From Prorocentrum cordatum (Eukaryota > Sar > Dinophyceae > Prorocentrales > Prorocentraceae), in contig CAUYUJ010008569.1 in assembly GCA_963575745.1 (NCBI GenBank), positions 300,112 through 364,111 on the forward strand: a stretch of 64,000 nucleotides of DNA, given 5' to 3'. Shown in pieces: positions 20,030 to 31,140 of this stretch (positions are counted from its first letter, which is position 1; the number at the start of each line of letters is the position of its first letter). A program made the translations under genes and the position numbers. A model generated the notes under the pieces. The model worked only from the letters and a program-made list of their open reading frames with translations. It did not search any database and was not told the origin of the DNA.

Positions 20030-20260
20030 TACGCGGGGGGGGAATCTTTCACGAAAGTTGGACGGACTCCGATGCGCGAGGACGACGCGCAGCACCGAGC
20101 GGAAAGGCGCCGGCCACTACAACGAAGGGCGGAGATTCGGGCGGACAAGGTCTTGGGCGGCGACGAGGAGGCCAAGATGAGCAATGATCAGCGAGAAGCT
20201 GGCGACTCTTTCCCCTCGCTCGACGTCGATGCCAGAGGAGACGGAGGCAGCAACTACTGA
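20030..20260 (+). pseudogene. C-terminal coding remnant abutting B2
   Basis: Open from just after the B2 tail to TGA 20258-20260. It reads SFTKVGRTPMREDDAQHRAE, then DKVLGGDEEAKMSNDQREAG and ends DGGSNY. It looks like the 3' end of a gene into which B2 inserted. No family recognised. Confidence 0.3.
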
Positions 20261-21736
20261 GCAAGGCCAATGACATGTGGAGGTAAAGGCGAGCGCTTGA
20301 GGCCGCGCAGCTCACGCGCACGGTCGCGCGCGCGAGGACCGGGCCCAAGCAGAAAGATGGAGTTCTGATCCGCCCTGGTCATCTCCCAGGCTGCCAATGG
20401 CTGGAAGTCTGGTCGTTGCCAGGCCACGAGGGCGGCATAACCGCGCAGCCTGCTGACTGGTCGGCACCGCGCGACGACCAAGATGGGCATTTTCAACGGC
20501 TGCCCGAATCTGACTTTTTGGAGTTGGCCAAGGAAGGTCACTCGACTATCCTTCGGCATCTTATTCGGGCATAGACTGGCGGCCCCACCTGGGACCGCAA
20601 CGCTGGAGCTGCGGCGCTTGGGCTTTCTTCCTCGGCTTCGGAAAGACGCGCGCCCTGCGCAGGGCATAGGAGCCGCGTTGGAGCCCCCGAGTACCCTTCG
20701 CGCCCCATTCCCAGGTAAATGCGGGACTGTCTAAGATCCGCATGCTTCAGCAGACGCTACTGCACTGGCACGCTAGCACGGCGCGCGGACAACGCATGTC
20801 GGGCCTTGAGGGGCCGCGGGGGCGACGAGTAGCACCCATTCTACCCACCATTAGCAACGGCTATTCCGGTCGTCGTCTGAGAGGAGACCCGTAGATCATG
20901 GACTACGGGTTCGTCGGGAAGCGTCGGGGGGGGTTGTCGGGTTCGGGAGGGCGGGTTCACGCGCGCGCGTCGCATGCTCGAAGGACCTCAGCAACGCGTT
21001 CGGCAGTACTGACCGCACTACTTTGGACCAGGTCGCGGAGCTTCATGCGGGGCAAGAGGACCAGCAGATATGTAAGCAACGTTTCAGGCAGAGTCTCATT
21101 CACGTCGAGGTCGCGGACGGAGCGTTGGCCGTCAGGAGGAGGTTGCATGGGCGACCCGTTCATTGTTCCAGCCTTCCTGGGCGCGCTTAACTTCCCGATC
21201 TTGTCGCGGGGACGGGAGCTAAGATCACAGGATACGAGATCTAAGTTACAAGTGGGGAGTGGCAGGGATGCAACGCGGTCACGCTGGCCATGCCAAAGTT
21301 CGAGCTGGCGACCTCGTTAAAGGGGGCAGCGCGGGAGAAGGCCAGACATCCGGGGCCTCATTTGACCACGCAGGACTCGGCGAGGAAAGAAGTGGTTCGT
21401 AGGTGCGGCGCTGTTCCTTCTGGCTTTCACTCACTCGGTGGAATGTGGAAGCTCACGGGAGTAGCGAGGATGTGGAGGAGGTGGCTGTTCACAGATGTTG
21501 TGCTAAACGTCGTTTTTTTTTTCTGGGCTAGAGAGTTTTGCTTTTTCCAAATACGATCATGATATCCTGGACTCATGTTTGAGCAGATTGGGAAGAGCAG
21601 CGACGGGAGGGAAGGCGGCATACCAGGAGGGGGGCACATCACGAGACCCACTAACAAAGAAATCTTGCACGTCTGGACGGTATTCCCTTCTAGCCAGGGG
21701 ATGAGGATTAGGCGCCTGGAACTTTATCAGACATGA
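20261..21736. other. Decayed sequence with short coding-like stretches
   Basis: Around 20970-21150 one plus frame reads FGSTDRTTLDQVAELHAGQE and continues QICKQRFRQSLIHVEVADGA before breaking. No intact gene can be supported. Confidence 0.3.
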
Positions 21737-22129
21737 GGTCGGCGTCCTGAACACCATGCCCAGGTCCTGGCTGCTCTTTTCGGCGAGTTTGAGTTCGACG
21801 CCAGGCCGCAAATTATCGCCGGACGTCCATCCCTGCGCGCGCCCCCGCGTCTGCAGCAGATAGCTCGGGACCTCGACCAGGCTCGCGAGTTGCCGCTTGA
21901 TCGCGCGATCGAGCCGATGGCTTCTAATGTATGAATATTCGCGGATAAGGTCGCGATGGAAAATTTCAGTTTGATTGACTTTGCTGAGCTGAGCAGTCGG
22001 GAGTTCGGCAGGCGGACCCCGCTTCCAGAATTTGAAGACGCTGCTTCGTCGCCGGTGGCTCCTCCACCAGGGAGGGGCTCAGCGGGTGCCTTCACACGCA
22101 GGCACAGCCCACATGGAGTTCATTGTTAG
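21737..22129 (+). pseudogene. Coding remnant with one in-frame TGA
   Basis: One frame is open except for TGA at 21932-21934. It reads QVLAALFGEFEFDARPQIIA, then RLQQIARDLDQARELPLDRA, the stop, then IFADKVAMENFSLIDFAELS, and ends at TAG 22127. Protein-like composition on both sides of a single stop suggests recent decay or recoding. No family recognised. Confidence 0.35.
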
Positions 22130-22465
22130 TTTCTCCCAGAGGCCTGCGTACTCACCACGCATGAAGTCAGCGCATGATGTCCGTAAACCCTACTTCCCCA
22201 TCACGCCTACTAACGTATGCATCGCTTGTCGCCAGACGCTCGCGACGCAAAAGACGGCCGCGAAGCCTCCATCTCGCGCTCTAACACGTGGACACTGTCA
22301 GCGCGAAACAGCCCGCACGTTACTACCGCTAAAATAGCTTCGTCATCTAGAATGCGCGCTGTGAATTTACAGGAGGGACCTTGAACTACCTCTGTAGCCA
22401 TCTACTGTCAAACCACCTACCAGGACAGATTGGCCCGAGACCAGAGTCTTTGCCAGCAAGCAGTC

Positions 22466-23212
22466 ATGTCTGAGGCGATGGCCGAAGACCCGAAGACCGC
22501 CATGCCGTCGCGGCGCAGCCAGCACATCATCAGCGGAGGCGGCAACGGCAGCGGCAAGAAGAAGGGAGATACGAAGCCCAAGTAGCAGAGGACCGCAAAG
22601 GACGACATCGTGGTGCCAGCGGCGAAGCTCGCCCTGGCCAACACGAAGGACATCGGCAACCCGGGCGCGCTCCACTACGCGAAGTTTGAGCTCGCAGTCG
22701 CCGCCGGGGTCGTCGCGGCCAGCCAGGCAGCGGGCAAGAAGTGCGACGGGGACTCGGCCGCGCCCAAGGCCAAGGAAAAGGCGGGGGGGATTGTGGACCA
22801 CAAGGCAAGGGGCGCGGCTTACGTCCTGATATGCATGTCGGCGTTCGGCCACGGAGCTACGAGGGCGCCAGCAGCGGGCGCATCGCAGCAGGAAGAGCCC
22901 AAGCACGTTGCCGAGATGTTTCCGTTCTTCAACGAGGCACTTGGCAAGTACGAGACGGCGAACGAGGTCGGCCAGCTGATCGGGCGCTTCAGGGCGAAAT
23001 TGCACAAGAAGGAGAAGGGAGCGACGCCGATGCGCACATTGATGCGGCACGTGGACCCGCGCCACGCCCACGGGAGCGCGGCGCAGCAGTGGCTCGCCAA
23101 GTTCGCGGAGTTCGAGGGCGGGAAGAGGCTCGTCGGAGCTCCACCTCGCGGGCCCCTGGAGAGGGCGCCCATCAACTACCGGGAGGAGCACAGCGGCGGC
23201 AAGGAGGCATGA
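22466..23212 (+). pseudogene. 248-codon hypothetical gene with a single in-frame TAG
   Basis: Starts MSEAMAEDPKTAMPSRRSQH and runs in one frame to TGA 23210, interrupted only by TAG 22583-22585, where CAG would fit one base change away. The N-terminal part is Gly/Lys-rich (GGGNGSGKKKGD). The rest looks globular and helical, with LHYAKFELAVAAGVVAA, EEPKHVAEMFPFFNEALGKY and RFRAKLHKKEKG. No signal peptide or clear membrane span. Codon use is GC-rich at third positions. No family recognised. It lies in the same phase as the remnant at 21737-22129, so both may come from one ancestral gene (weak inference). Confidence 0.45.
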
Positions 23213-23689
23213 GGCTCTCGACGGACTTGCGTACGAGGTCGCGCCTAGCCGAGCTGCTGGCAAGGGGATCCCCCCCCCCCGCCTGCCCCCTTCCGCCCCC
23301 GCCCCTCCGTCTCCGCCTCGCAGCCAGAGCGCGCAGCAGTTTACTCCCCGGCCCCCTGATGTTTTGGACAGCCCCCCGACGATAAACATTCCGAGGAGGC
23401 AGCGCCACCGCAGAGGGGGCGGGGGAAAGAGCGGTTGCTCGAGCGGTAAAGGTATCAGCTCTGGCAGGAGCCCGCGTACCTAAGGCCAGCCGAGCCTTCG
23501 GGGCGTTGCACGCTTCGGGCTCGTGCTGGCAGGGTCTGCGCGGCATCTGGCCGAGTGCGGACCGCGTCTTTCAGCAATTTACGTCGGCTTCGTAGGATGA
23601 GCCTCTTCAGGGAACAACCCCGAGAGCACTTGCGAAGCCATGCTCATTTTGACCAGATGCAACGTAGTCAGTGCTCTCCTTAGAGCATG
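23213..23689. other. No gene recognised
   Basis: C-rich stretch near 23270-23310, then unique-looking sequence. Confidence 0.4.
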
Positions 23690-24170
23690 GCCCCCATGAG
23701 CAAGAAAGAAGAAAATCGTTTGGGGCTCCTGTTGGGCCGCTTAGGGCGCTTATTGGGCCGTGTTAGGACCGTACCTGGGCCTTTTGGGGGCCTTTGGGGC
23801 CGTTTGGGGGGGCTTCGTTGGCATTTGTGGGGCGTCTTGTAGCGTCGGAAGCTCGAAAAGTGGAGAACCCAAGAGGCATTCAAAAAATAACATAGAAATC
23901 AATGGCTTGGCCTCTCGAAGCCCTTTTGGGGGCTCCCCTCGGAGCTCTGTTGGTGCGTCTCGTGTGCCTCCCAGGCCGTCTTGAAGCCATCTGGGGCGTC
24001 CTGGAAAGTTCTCTTGGACCCTGTCTAGGGGTTTGGGTGGGCCCTCTCCCCGCGTCTGGGGGCCCTGTTGGGCTGGGCCGCCGCCCCAGAGGCCCGTGCG
24101 ACACACCCCCGGCAGCGCCCAGAAGCGCCCGGGGAAACTGGAGGTCTGGCCACACCCTGTGTTTTCAGGG
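23690..24170 (+). repeat. GGGGCC-type arrays with a family J right end
   Basis: TTAGGGCGCTTATTGGGCC-type units end at 23838-23866 with TAGCGTCGGAAGCTCGAAAA and GTGGAGAACC, the J right-end motif. A second looser array follows to 24170. Confidence 0.6.
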
Positions 24171-24375
24171 CTGCAAGAGCCTTGGGACACTCCACTGCGT
24201 GATGAAGGCACGGTGGCGGATGCATCGAGGACGCCTACGGCGAATCACCGCCACCCCTCTTTTTTAGGTTGCGCCGATGCGGGCAAACGTGTGGGCAGAT
24301 TTGGCCGCGATATTGGACCATGCGTTCCCCCAACCGTTGTGGAAGTCCTTCGGGGAACACGTGGAGGGGAAAGAA
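24171..24375 (+). repeat. Family I dispersed repeat, copy 2
   Basis: GGGACACTCCACTGC and GGCACGGTGGCGGA lead into the part colinear with 4560-4720 (GACGCCTACGGCGAATCACC at 24229; TTCGGGGAACAC near 24349). A purine tract and a GGGCCGTC array follow, as after copy 1. Confidence 0.6.
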
Positions 24376-24419
24376 AAGAATGGGGGGGACGAGAAAAGAG
24401 GAGAAGGAGAAGGATGAGG

Positions 24420-24960
24420 AGACCTTTTGGGAGCCTTTTGAGCCATTCTTGGCGCCTCCTGGGAGTTTCTTGGGGGCCTCTGGGAGGGTTCGAGGGGGCC
24501 TCCTTTGGCCTCTTGGGGGCGTTGGGGAGTTTGGGGGGGGGGCTTCTTGGGCCGTCTAAGGGCGTTCCTGATCCGTCTGACTCCCCCGGAAGTCGTCTTG
24601 GGAGCCTCTGTGGGCCGTCTTGGGGCCCTTCTAGGGCCGTCTTGGGGCCTTTCTAGGGCCGTCTGGGGAGCATGGCCGTTTTGGGGGCATCTTGGGCGAT
24701 ATTGGGGCAACCGTTTTGGGCCTTTGGAAGGCCACTTTGAGACACATGCCATAATTTGTGAAAACCCCAAGGCAAATCCATGATGTAGGCCTTTGCGGAC
24801 CTTCATGGAGGACCTTTTTGAGGTCTCTTGGGCCGTCTTGGAGGCCTCGTGGGGGCATCTCGGGCCGTCTCGAGCCATCTTGGGCCGTCTTGGGTGCATA
24901 GTGGGCCGTCTTGTTTGCATCTTGGGCCCTCTTTGGCCATATCAGCCGTCTTGGAGGCGA
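24420..24960 (+). repeat. GGGGCCTC/GGGCCGTC decamer array
   Basis: Degenerate TTGGGGGCCTC, CTTGGGCCGTC and TCTAGGGCCGTC units, interrupted at 24720-24800 by an AT-richer insert. Confidence 0.7.
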
Positions 24961-25127
24961 TGAGGCCAATGGATACCGAAGTTTGGAAGCTTTCCAGGTG
25001 GCCGGCACAATCGACTTGAACCCCAGGGGGTGGCTTTAAATAAATCAAAAGCTTCCTGAAGTGTAGCACGCCTGGCACCCCTGCGGCAAGACCACAGGGG
25101 GCGGCGGACCAATGGCTTTCGGCCCAC

Positions 25128-25488
25128 TCCGCCACCGTGCTTGGGTTGTGAGTCTGAGGCCTCTTGGATGTTCATTGGGATCTCGTGGAGGCCTCTCGGG
25201 AGCCTCTTGGAGGCAGTTTTGAAGCTTTGGAGAGCTGTTTTGGACCCCCTTGGGCCTTTGGGAGGGCCTTTTGGGGCCTCTTGGTGGCCTCTCGGGCCTC
25301 CTGGGCGCCTCTTGGGGCGGAATACGCTGATTTTCGGTTCGGTTCGTATTCCCCCTCTTGGGGCTGTCTTGAGACCCTGCCGGGCCATCTTGGAGCCCTC
25401 TTGAGGGCCTCTGGGACCGTCTTGGGACGGTCCTGGGGGCCTCTTGGGATACGTCTTCGAGCGGCGGAGGTTCGAAAAGTGGAGAACC
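25128..25488 (+). repeat. Family J repeat, complete copy abutting A1
   Basis: Left end TCCGCCACCGTGCTTGGGTTG. The array of TTGGGGCCTC units ends in GAGCGGCGGAGGTTCGAAAA and GTGGAGAACC. Both ends match 47486-47912. The A1 left end begins 7 bases later. Confidence 0.65.
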
Positions 25489-25494
25489 AAAATT

Positions 25495-27365
25495 CTGGCG
25501 AAGGACCCAACCATATGCAGTTGTGAGTAATGCTGGTGTGAGTACCGTCTTCGGTGGATCTCCCTATGGGGCCACGAACCGTTTGAGGGGTGTGCCGAAA
25601 TGGGTGTGGGGGCGGCATGCGAACGTTGCCACTGGGGCCTTCGGTGGAGCTCCCTATGGGGCCACGAAACGTGTGAGGGGTGTGCCGAAATGGGTGGTGG
25701 GGAAGCATGCGGACGCAGCCACTGGGGCCTTCGGTGGAGCTCCCTGTGGGGCCACGAAACGTGTGAGGGGTGTGCCGAAATTGGTGTGGGGGCGGCATGC
25801 GAACGCAGCCACTGGGGCCTTCGGTGGAGCTCCCTATGGTGCCACGAAACGTGTGAGGGGTGTGCCGAAATGGGTGTGGGGGCGCATGCGAACCCAGTCA
25901 CTGGGGCCTTCAGTGGAAATCCCCATGGGGCCACGAAACGTGTGAGGGATGTGCCGAAATGGGTGTTGGGGAGGCATACGAACCAGGCCACTGGGGCCTT
26001 CGGTGGAGCTCCCTATGGGGCCACGAAACGTGTGAGGGGTGTGCCGAAATGGGTGGTGGGGAGGCATGCGGACCCTGCCACTGGGGCCTTCGGTGGAGCT
26101 CCCTATGGGGCCACGAAACGTGTGAGGGGTGTGCCGAAATGGGTGGTGGGGAGGCATGCGGACCCTGCACTGGGGCCTTCGGTGGAGCTCCCTATGGGGC
26201 CACGAACGTGTGAGGGGTGTGCCGAGGGTGGTGGGGAGGCATGCGGACCCTGCCTGGGCCTTTCGGTGGAGCTCCCTATGGGGCCACGAAACGTGTGAGC
26301 GGTGTGCCGAAATGGGGTGGTGCGGACCCTGCCACTGGGCCTTCGGTGGAGCTCCTATGGGTGTGAGGGGTGTGCCATGCGAACGCAGCCACTGGGGCCT
26401 TCGGTGGAGCTCCCTATGGGGCCACGAACGTGTGAGGGGTGTGCCGAAATGGTGGTGGGGAGGCATGCGAACGCAGCCACTGGGGCCTTCGGTGGAGCTC
26501 CCTATGGGGCCACGAAACGTGTGAGGGGTGTGCCGAAATGGGTGGTGGGGAGGCATGCGAACGCAGCCACTGGGGCCTTCGGTGGAGCTCCCTATGGGGC
26601 CACGAAGCGTGTGAGGGGTGTGCCGAAATGGGTGGTGGGGAGGCATGCGGACCCTGCCACTGGGGCCTTCGGTGGAGCTCCCTATGGGGCCACGAAACGT
26701 GTGAGGGTGTGCCGAAATGGGTGGTGGGAGGCATGCGGACCCTGCCACTGGGGCCTTCGGTGGAGCTCCCTATGGGGCCACGAAACGTGTGAGGGGTGTG
26801 CCGAAATGGGTGGTGGGGGGGCATGCGGACCCTGCCACTGGGGCCTTCGGTGGAGCTCCCTATGGGGCCACGAAACGTGTGAGGGGTGTGCCGAAATGGG
26901 TGGTGGGGAGGCATGCGGACCCTGCCACTGGGGCCTTCGGTGGAGCTCCTATGGGGCCACGAAACGTGTGAGGGGTGTGCCGAAATGGGTGGTGGGGCGG
27001 CATGCGACCCTGCCACTGGGGCCTTCGGTGGAGCTCCCTATGGGGCCACGAAACGTGTGAGGGGTGTGCCGAGATGGGTGGTGGGGAGTCTGCGACCCCT
27101 GCCACTGGGGCCTTCGTGGAGCTCCCTATGGGGGCCACGAAAACGGTGTGAGGGGTGTGCCGAAATCGTGGTGATGATGATGATGATGATGCTGATGATG
27201 ATGATTGATGCTGATGATGGATGAGACGATGATGATGATGATGAGGGTGATGATGATGATGATGTATGATGTGATGGTGTTGAGGTTGATGATGATGATG
27301 ATGATGATGAGATGATGAATGATGATGATCGATGATGATGGATGATGATGATGATGATGATGATG

Positions 27366-27451
<86 letters not shown>

Positions 27452-27538
27452 GGAGGAGGGAGGGGGGAGGAGGAGGAGGTGAGGAACGCGGGGCGCCGTC
27501 TCTTCAAAACGAGGACCCAACACCACAGGATGGATGGG
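25495..27538 (+). mobile_element. Family A composite element, copy 1 (about 19 x 90-bp repeats)
   Basis: Left end CTGGCGAAGGACCCAACCAT. About 19 tandem 90-bp units follow (core GGCCTTCGGTGGAGCTCCCT, then GGGTGTGCCGAAATGGG), then a GAT microsatellite, a GGA tract, and the right end GCCGTCTCTTCAAAACGAGG with CACCACAGGATGG. AGGACCCAAC occurs at both ends. The 90-bp period keeps three frames open. Many single-base deletions in units after 26160 break the frame. No transposase is visible. Confidence 0.75.
27168..27450 (+). repeat. GAT/ATG trinucleotide tract inside A1
   Basis: (GAT)n of increasing purity to 27450, between the 90-bp array and the GGA tract. A3 has a shorter GAT tract (30390-30446) at the same place; A2 and A4 have none. 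Confidence 0.9.
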
Positions 27539-27559
27539 AAAAACATTGAAGAAGCTACA

Positions 27560-27912
27560 TGCATGACTTTCGCCTCCGGGGGCCCTGTTGGGAAGGCTCT
27601 TCGGGCGCCTCGAAGGCTTCTTGAGCCGTCTTAGGGCCACCTTGGGCCTCTTGGACCAGTCATGCGGGGAATCGGGACACCCTTGAATTGTCTGGGAGGC
27701 CTCTTGGGACCCTCTTGGTCTTGGGGCCCTTTTGGCGAACACTCGGGTGAGCATTCGGGTGAGCCCAGAAGGTACGCGACAAGCCCCAGGGGATTTTGAG
27801 ATTTGGAGTCCAGGCCAGTCAACAAATCTTCAGGATTGACGACTGAGGCTTCTGGGGATTGGGCAAGGGATTGAGGACACTCCAACTCGTGCCTCAACGG
27901 CACGGTGGCGGA
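27560..27912 (+). repeat. GGGGCCTC-type fragment and GGCACGGTGGCGGA block between A1 and A2
   Basis: CCTTGGGCCTCTTGG units at 27570-27740. Then 27835-27912 matches 41195-41276 (GGGGATTG..., TTGAGGACACTCCAAC-like, GGCACGGTGGCGGA) and, more weakly, 24171-24224. Confidence 0.5.
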
Positions 27913-27936
27913 TAGTGAGCTCGTCAAAAAATAATC

Positions 27937-29823
27937 CTGGCGAAGGACCCAACCATATGCAATCGTGAATACTGCAATTGTGAATATCTTCTCGGTGGAG
28001 CCCCCTACGGGGCCACGAAACGTACGAGGGGTGTGCCGAAATGGGTGTGCGGGACGCATGCGGGCACACCCACTAGGGCCTTCGGTGGAGCTCCCTATGC
28101 GGCCACGAAACGTGTGAGGGAGTTGACGAAATGGGTGTGGCTGACGCATGCGGGCGCGGGCACTGGGGCCTTCGGTGGAGCTCCCCATGGGACCACGAAA
28201 CGTTTGAGGGGTGTGCCGAAATGGGTGTGGTTGACGCATGCGGGCGCGGGCACTGGGGCCGAGGGGTGTGCCGAAATGGGTGTGCGGGACGCATGCGGGC
28301 ACACCCACTGGGACCTTCGGCGGAGCTCCCTATGGGGCCACGGAACGCGTGAGGGCGTGCCGAAATGGGTGTGGCTGACGCATGCGGGCGCGGGCACTGG
28401 GGCCTTCGGCGGAGCTCCCTATGGGGCCACGAAACGTGTGAGGGGTGTGCCGAAATGGGTGTGGCTGACGCATGCGGGCGCGGGCACTGGGGCCTTCGGT
28501 GGAGCTCCCTATGGAGCCACGAAACGTGTGAGGGGTGTGTCGAAATGGGTGTGGCTGACGCATGCGGGCGCGGGCACTGGGGCCTTCGGTGGAGCTCCCT
28601 ATGGAGCCACGAAACGTGTGAGGGGTGTGCCGAAATGTGTGTGAGTGACGCACGCAGGCGCGGGCACTGGGGCCTTCGGTGGAGCTCCCTATGGGGCCAC
28701 GAAACGTGTGAGGGGTGTGCCGAAATGGGTGTGGGTGACGCATGTGGGCGCGGGCACTGGGCCTTCGGTGGAGCTCCCTATGGAGCCACGAAACGTGTGA
28801 GGGGTGTGCCGAAATGGGTGTGGTGACGCGTGCGGGCGCGGGCACTGGGGCCTTCGGTGGAGCTCCCTATGGAGCCACGAAGCGTGTGAGGGGTGTGCCG
28901 ACATGGGTGTGGGTGACGCATGCGGGCGCGGGCACTGGGGCCTTCGGTGGAGCTCCCTATGGAGCCACGAAACGTGTGAGGGGTGTGCCGAAATGGGTGT
29001 GGGTGACGCATGCGGGCGCGGGCACTGGGGCCTTCGGTGGAGCTCCCTATGGGCGACGTGTGTGAGGGGTGTGCCGAAATGGGCGCGTGCGGCGCGGGCA
29101 CTGGGGCCTTCGGTGGAGCTCCCTATGGAGCCACGAAACGTGTGAGGGGTGTGCCGAAATGGGTGTGGGTGACGCATGCGGGCGCGGGCACTGGGGCCTT
29201 CGGCGGAGCTCCCTATGGAGCCACGAAGCGTGTGAGGGGTGTGCCGAAATGGGTGTGGGTGACGCATGCGGGCGCGGGCACTGGGGCCTTCGGTGGAGCT
29301 CCCTATGGAGCCACGAAACGTGTGAGGGGTGTGCCGACATGGGTGTGGCTGACGCATGCGGGCGCGGGCATTGGGGCCTTCGGTGGAGCTCCCTATGGAG
29401 CCACGAAGCGTGTGAGGGGTGTGCCGAAATATGTGTGGGTGACGCATGCGGGCGCGGGCACTGGGGCCTTCGGTGGAGCTCCCTATGGAGCCACGAAGCG
29501 TGCGAGGGGTGTGCCGAAATGGGGGTGGGTGACGCATGCGGGCGCGGGCATTGGGGCCTTCGGTGGAGCTCCCTATGGAGCCACGAAACGTGTGAGGGGC
29601 GTGCCGAAATGGGTGTGGGTGACGCATGCGGGCGCGGGCACTGGGGCTTTCGGTGGAGCTCCTATGGGGCTACGAAACGCTGTACTGGGTGGGTGGAACG
29701 CAGGGAAGAGGGGGAGGAGGGAGAAGGAGGAGGAGAAGGAGAGGAGAGGAGAGGAGAGGAGAGGAGAGGAACGCGGGGCACCGTCTCTTCAAAACGAGGA
29801 CCCAACACCACAGGACGGTTGGG
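27937..29823 (+). mobile_element. Family A composite element, copy 2 (about 20 x 90-bp repeats)
   Basis: Same left end and right end as A1. The unit variant has GACGCATGCGGGCGCGGGCA in place of the A1 GGCATGCGAACGCAGCC part. One unit is fused or shortened near 28261. Most units from 28365 on keep a GAFGGAPYGATKRVRGVPKW frame. The last unit (ACGCTGTACTGGGTGGG) resembles the A4 type. The right end is followed 8 bases later by A3. Confidence 0.75.
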
Positions 29824-29830
29824 AATTAGC

Positions 29831-30536
29831 CTGGCGAAGGGCCCAACCATATGCAGTTGTGAGTAATGCTGGTGTGAGTACCGTCTTCGGTGGATCTCCC
29901 TATGGGGCCACGAACCGTTTGAGGGGTGTGCCGAAATGGGTGGTGGGGGCGGCATGCGAACGTTGCCACTGGGGCCTTCGGTGGAGCTCCTTATGGGGCC
30001 ACGAAACGTGTGAGGGGTGCACCGAAGTTGGTGTGGGGGCGGCATGCGAACGCAGCCACCGGGGCCGTCGGTGGAGCTCCCTATGGGGCCACGAAACGTG
30101 TGACGGGTGTGCCGAAATGGGTGGTGGGGAGGCATGCGGACCCTGCCACTGGGGCCTTCGGTGGAGCTCCCTATGGGGCCACGAAACGTGTGAGGGGTGT
30201 GCCGAAATGGGTGGTGGGGAGGCATGCGAACCCTGCCACTGGGGCCTTCGGTGGAGCTCCCTATGGGGCCACGAAACGTGTGAGGGGTGTGCCGAAATGG
30301 GTGGTGGGGAGGCATGCGGACCCTGCCACTGGGGCCTTCGGTGGAGCTCCCTATGGGGCCACGAAACGTGTGAGGGGTGTGCCGAAATCGGTGGTGATGA
30401 TGATGACGATGATGATGACGATGATGATGATGATGATGATGACGATGGGAAGAGGGAGGAGGGGGAGGAGGAGGAGAAGAAGAACGCGGGGCACCGTCTC
30501 TTCAAAACGAGGACCCAACACCACAGGATGGTTGGG
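29831..30536 (+). mobile_element. Family A composite element, copy 3 (6 x 90-bp repeats)
   Basis: Complete short copy: left end CTGGCGAAGGGCCCAACC, six units of the A1 variant, GAT and GGA tracts, right end. It lies head-to-tail with A2, which gives the minimal architecture of the family. Confidence 0.75.
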
Positions 30537-30539
30537 AAA

Positions 30540-31140
30540 CAGTGAGATCGGTAGATAGACAGCGGTGCGCAAGCATGTAAAACAGGGTGATTTCTACAGA
30601 TAGATACACAGATCGATTGTTGTCCCGAATGTTGCTCCGATAAGTGCCCCGACCGTAGATTGATTGGTCGAGAGTGAGATCGGTAGATATATCGTGAGGC
30701 CGAAAAGTGTATAGATCGAACAGCATACGGGAAGTGATAGTGATACCTAGATAGCGGCGTGCATAAACGTATAGATCGATGAAGAACGATTGACACCAAC
30801 AGATATACATGCAGTGGTATAGATCCGTATGTCTGTATGCGCAAACAACACATGAATGCAGATAATTAAATTACATAGATGCATGACGAGCTCGTTAGAT
30901 AACTAGACCCGGAGAGGTTGCCCCAATGGTTGGCATTGGCCCGATTGTTGTCCCGACGGATGTTCCGATGGTTGTCCCGATGATTGATTGATGGTTGGAT
31001 AGTTCGATGGGTAAATGGCGAGGCCGAGTGATAGATGCATGGGCAAGTATAGTAGTAGTGAGATCGATGATTACATATGTGCACAGATGCATACATACAT
31101 CTGCATACTTATATGCATCCCCATACCTATATGTATCTAT
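30540..31140. other. GATCGGTAGATAG-rich spacer with 12-mer fragments
   Basis: Degenerate GATC/GATA-type sequence with GATTGTTGTCCCGA 12-mer fragments (30610-30660, 30930-30985), then a TACATA-type tract at 31080-31130. Confidence 0.5.

Noticed and set aside
25523-27060. Several frames across the 90-bp array as separate genes
   Set aside because: The 90-bp period keeps frames open on both strands. Treated as repeat; only the possible bias toward one frame is kept as a finding.
25128-30536. CRISPR array
   Set aside because: Units are contiguous 90-bp tandem repeats without unique spacers, in a eukaryotic-type context.
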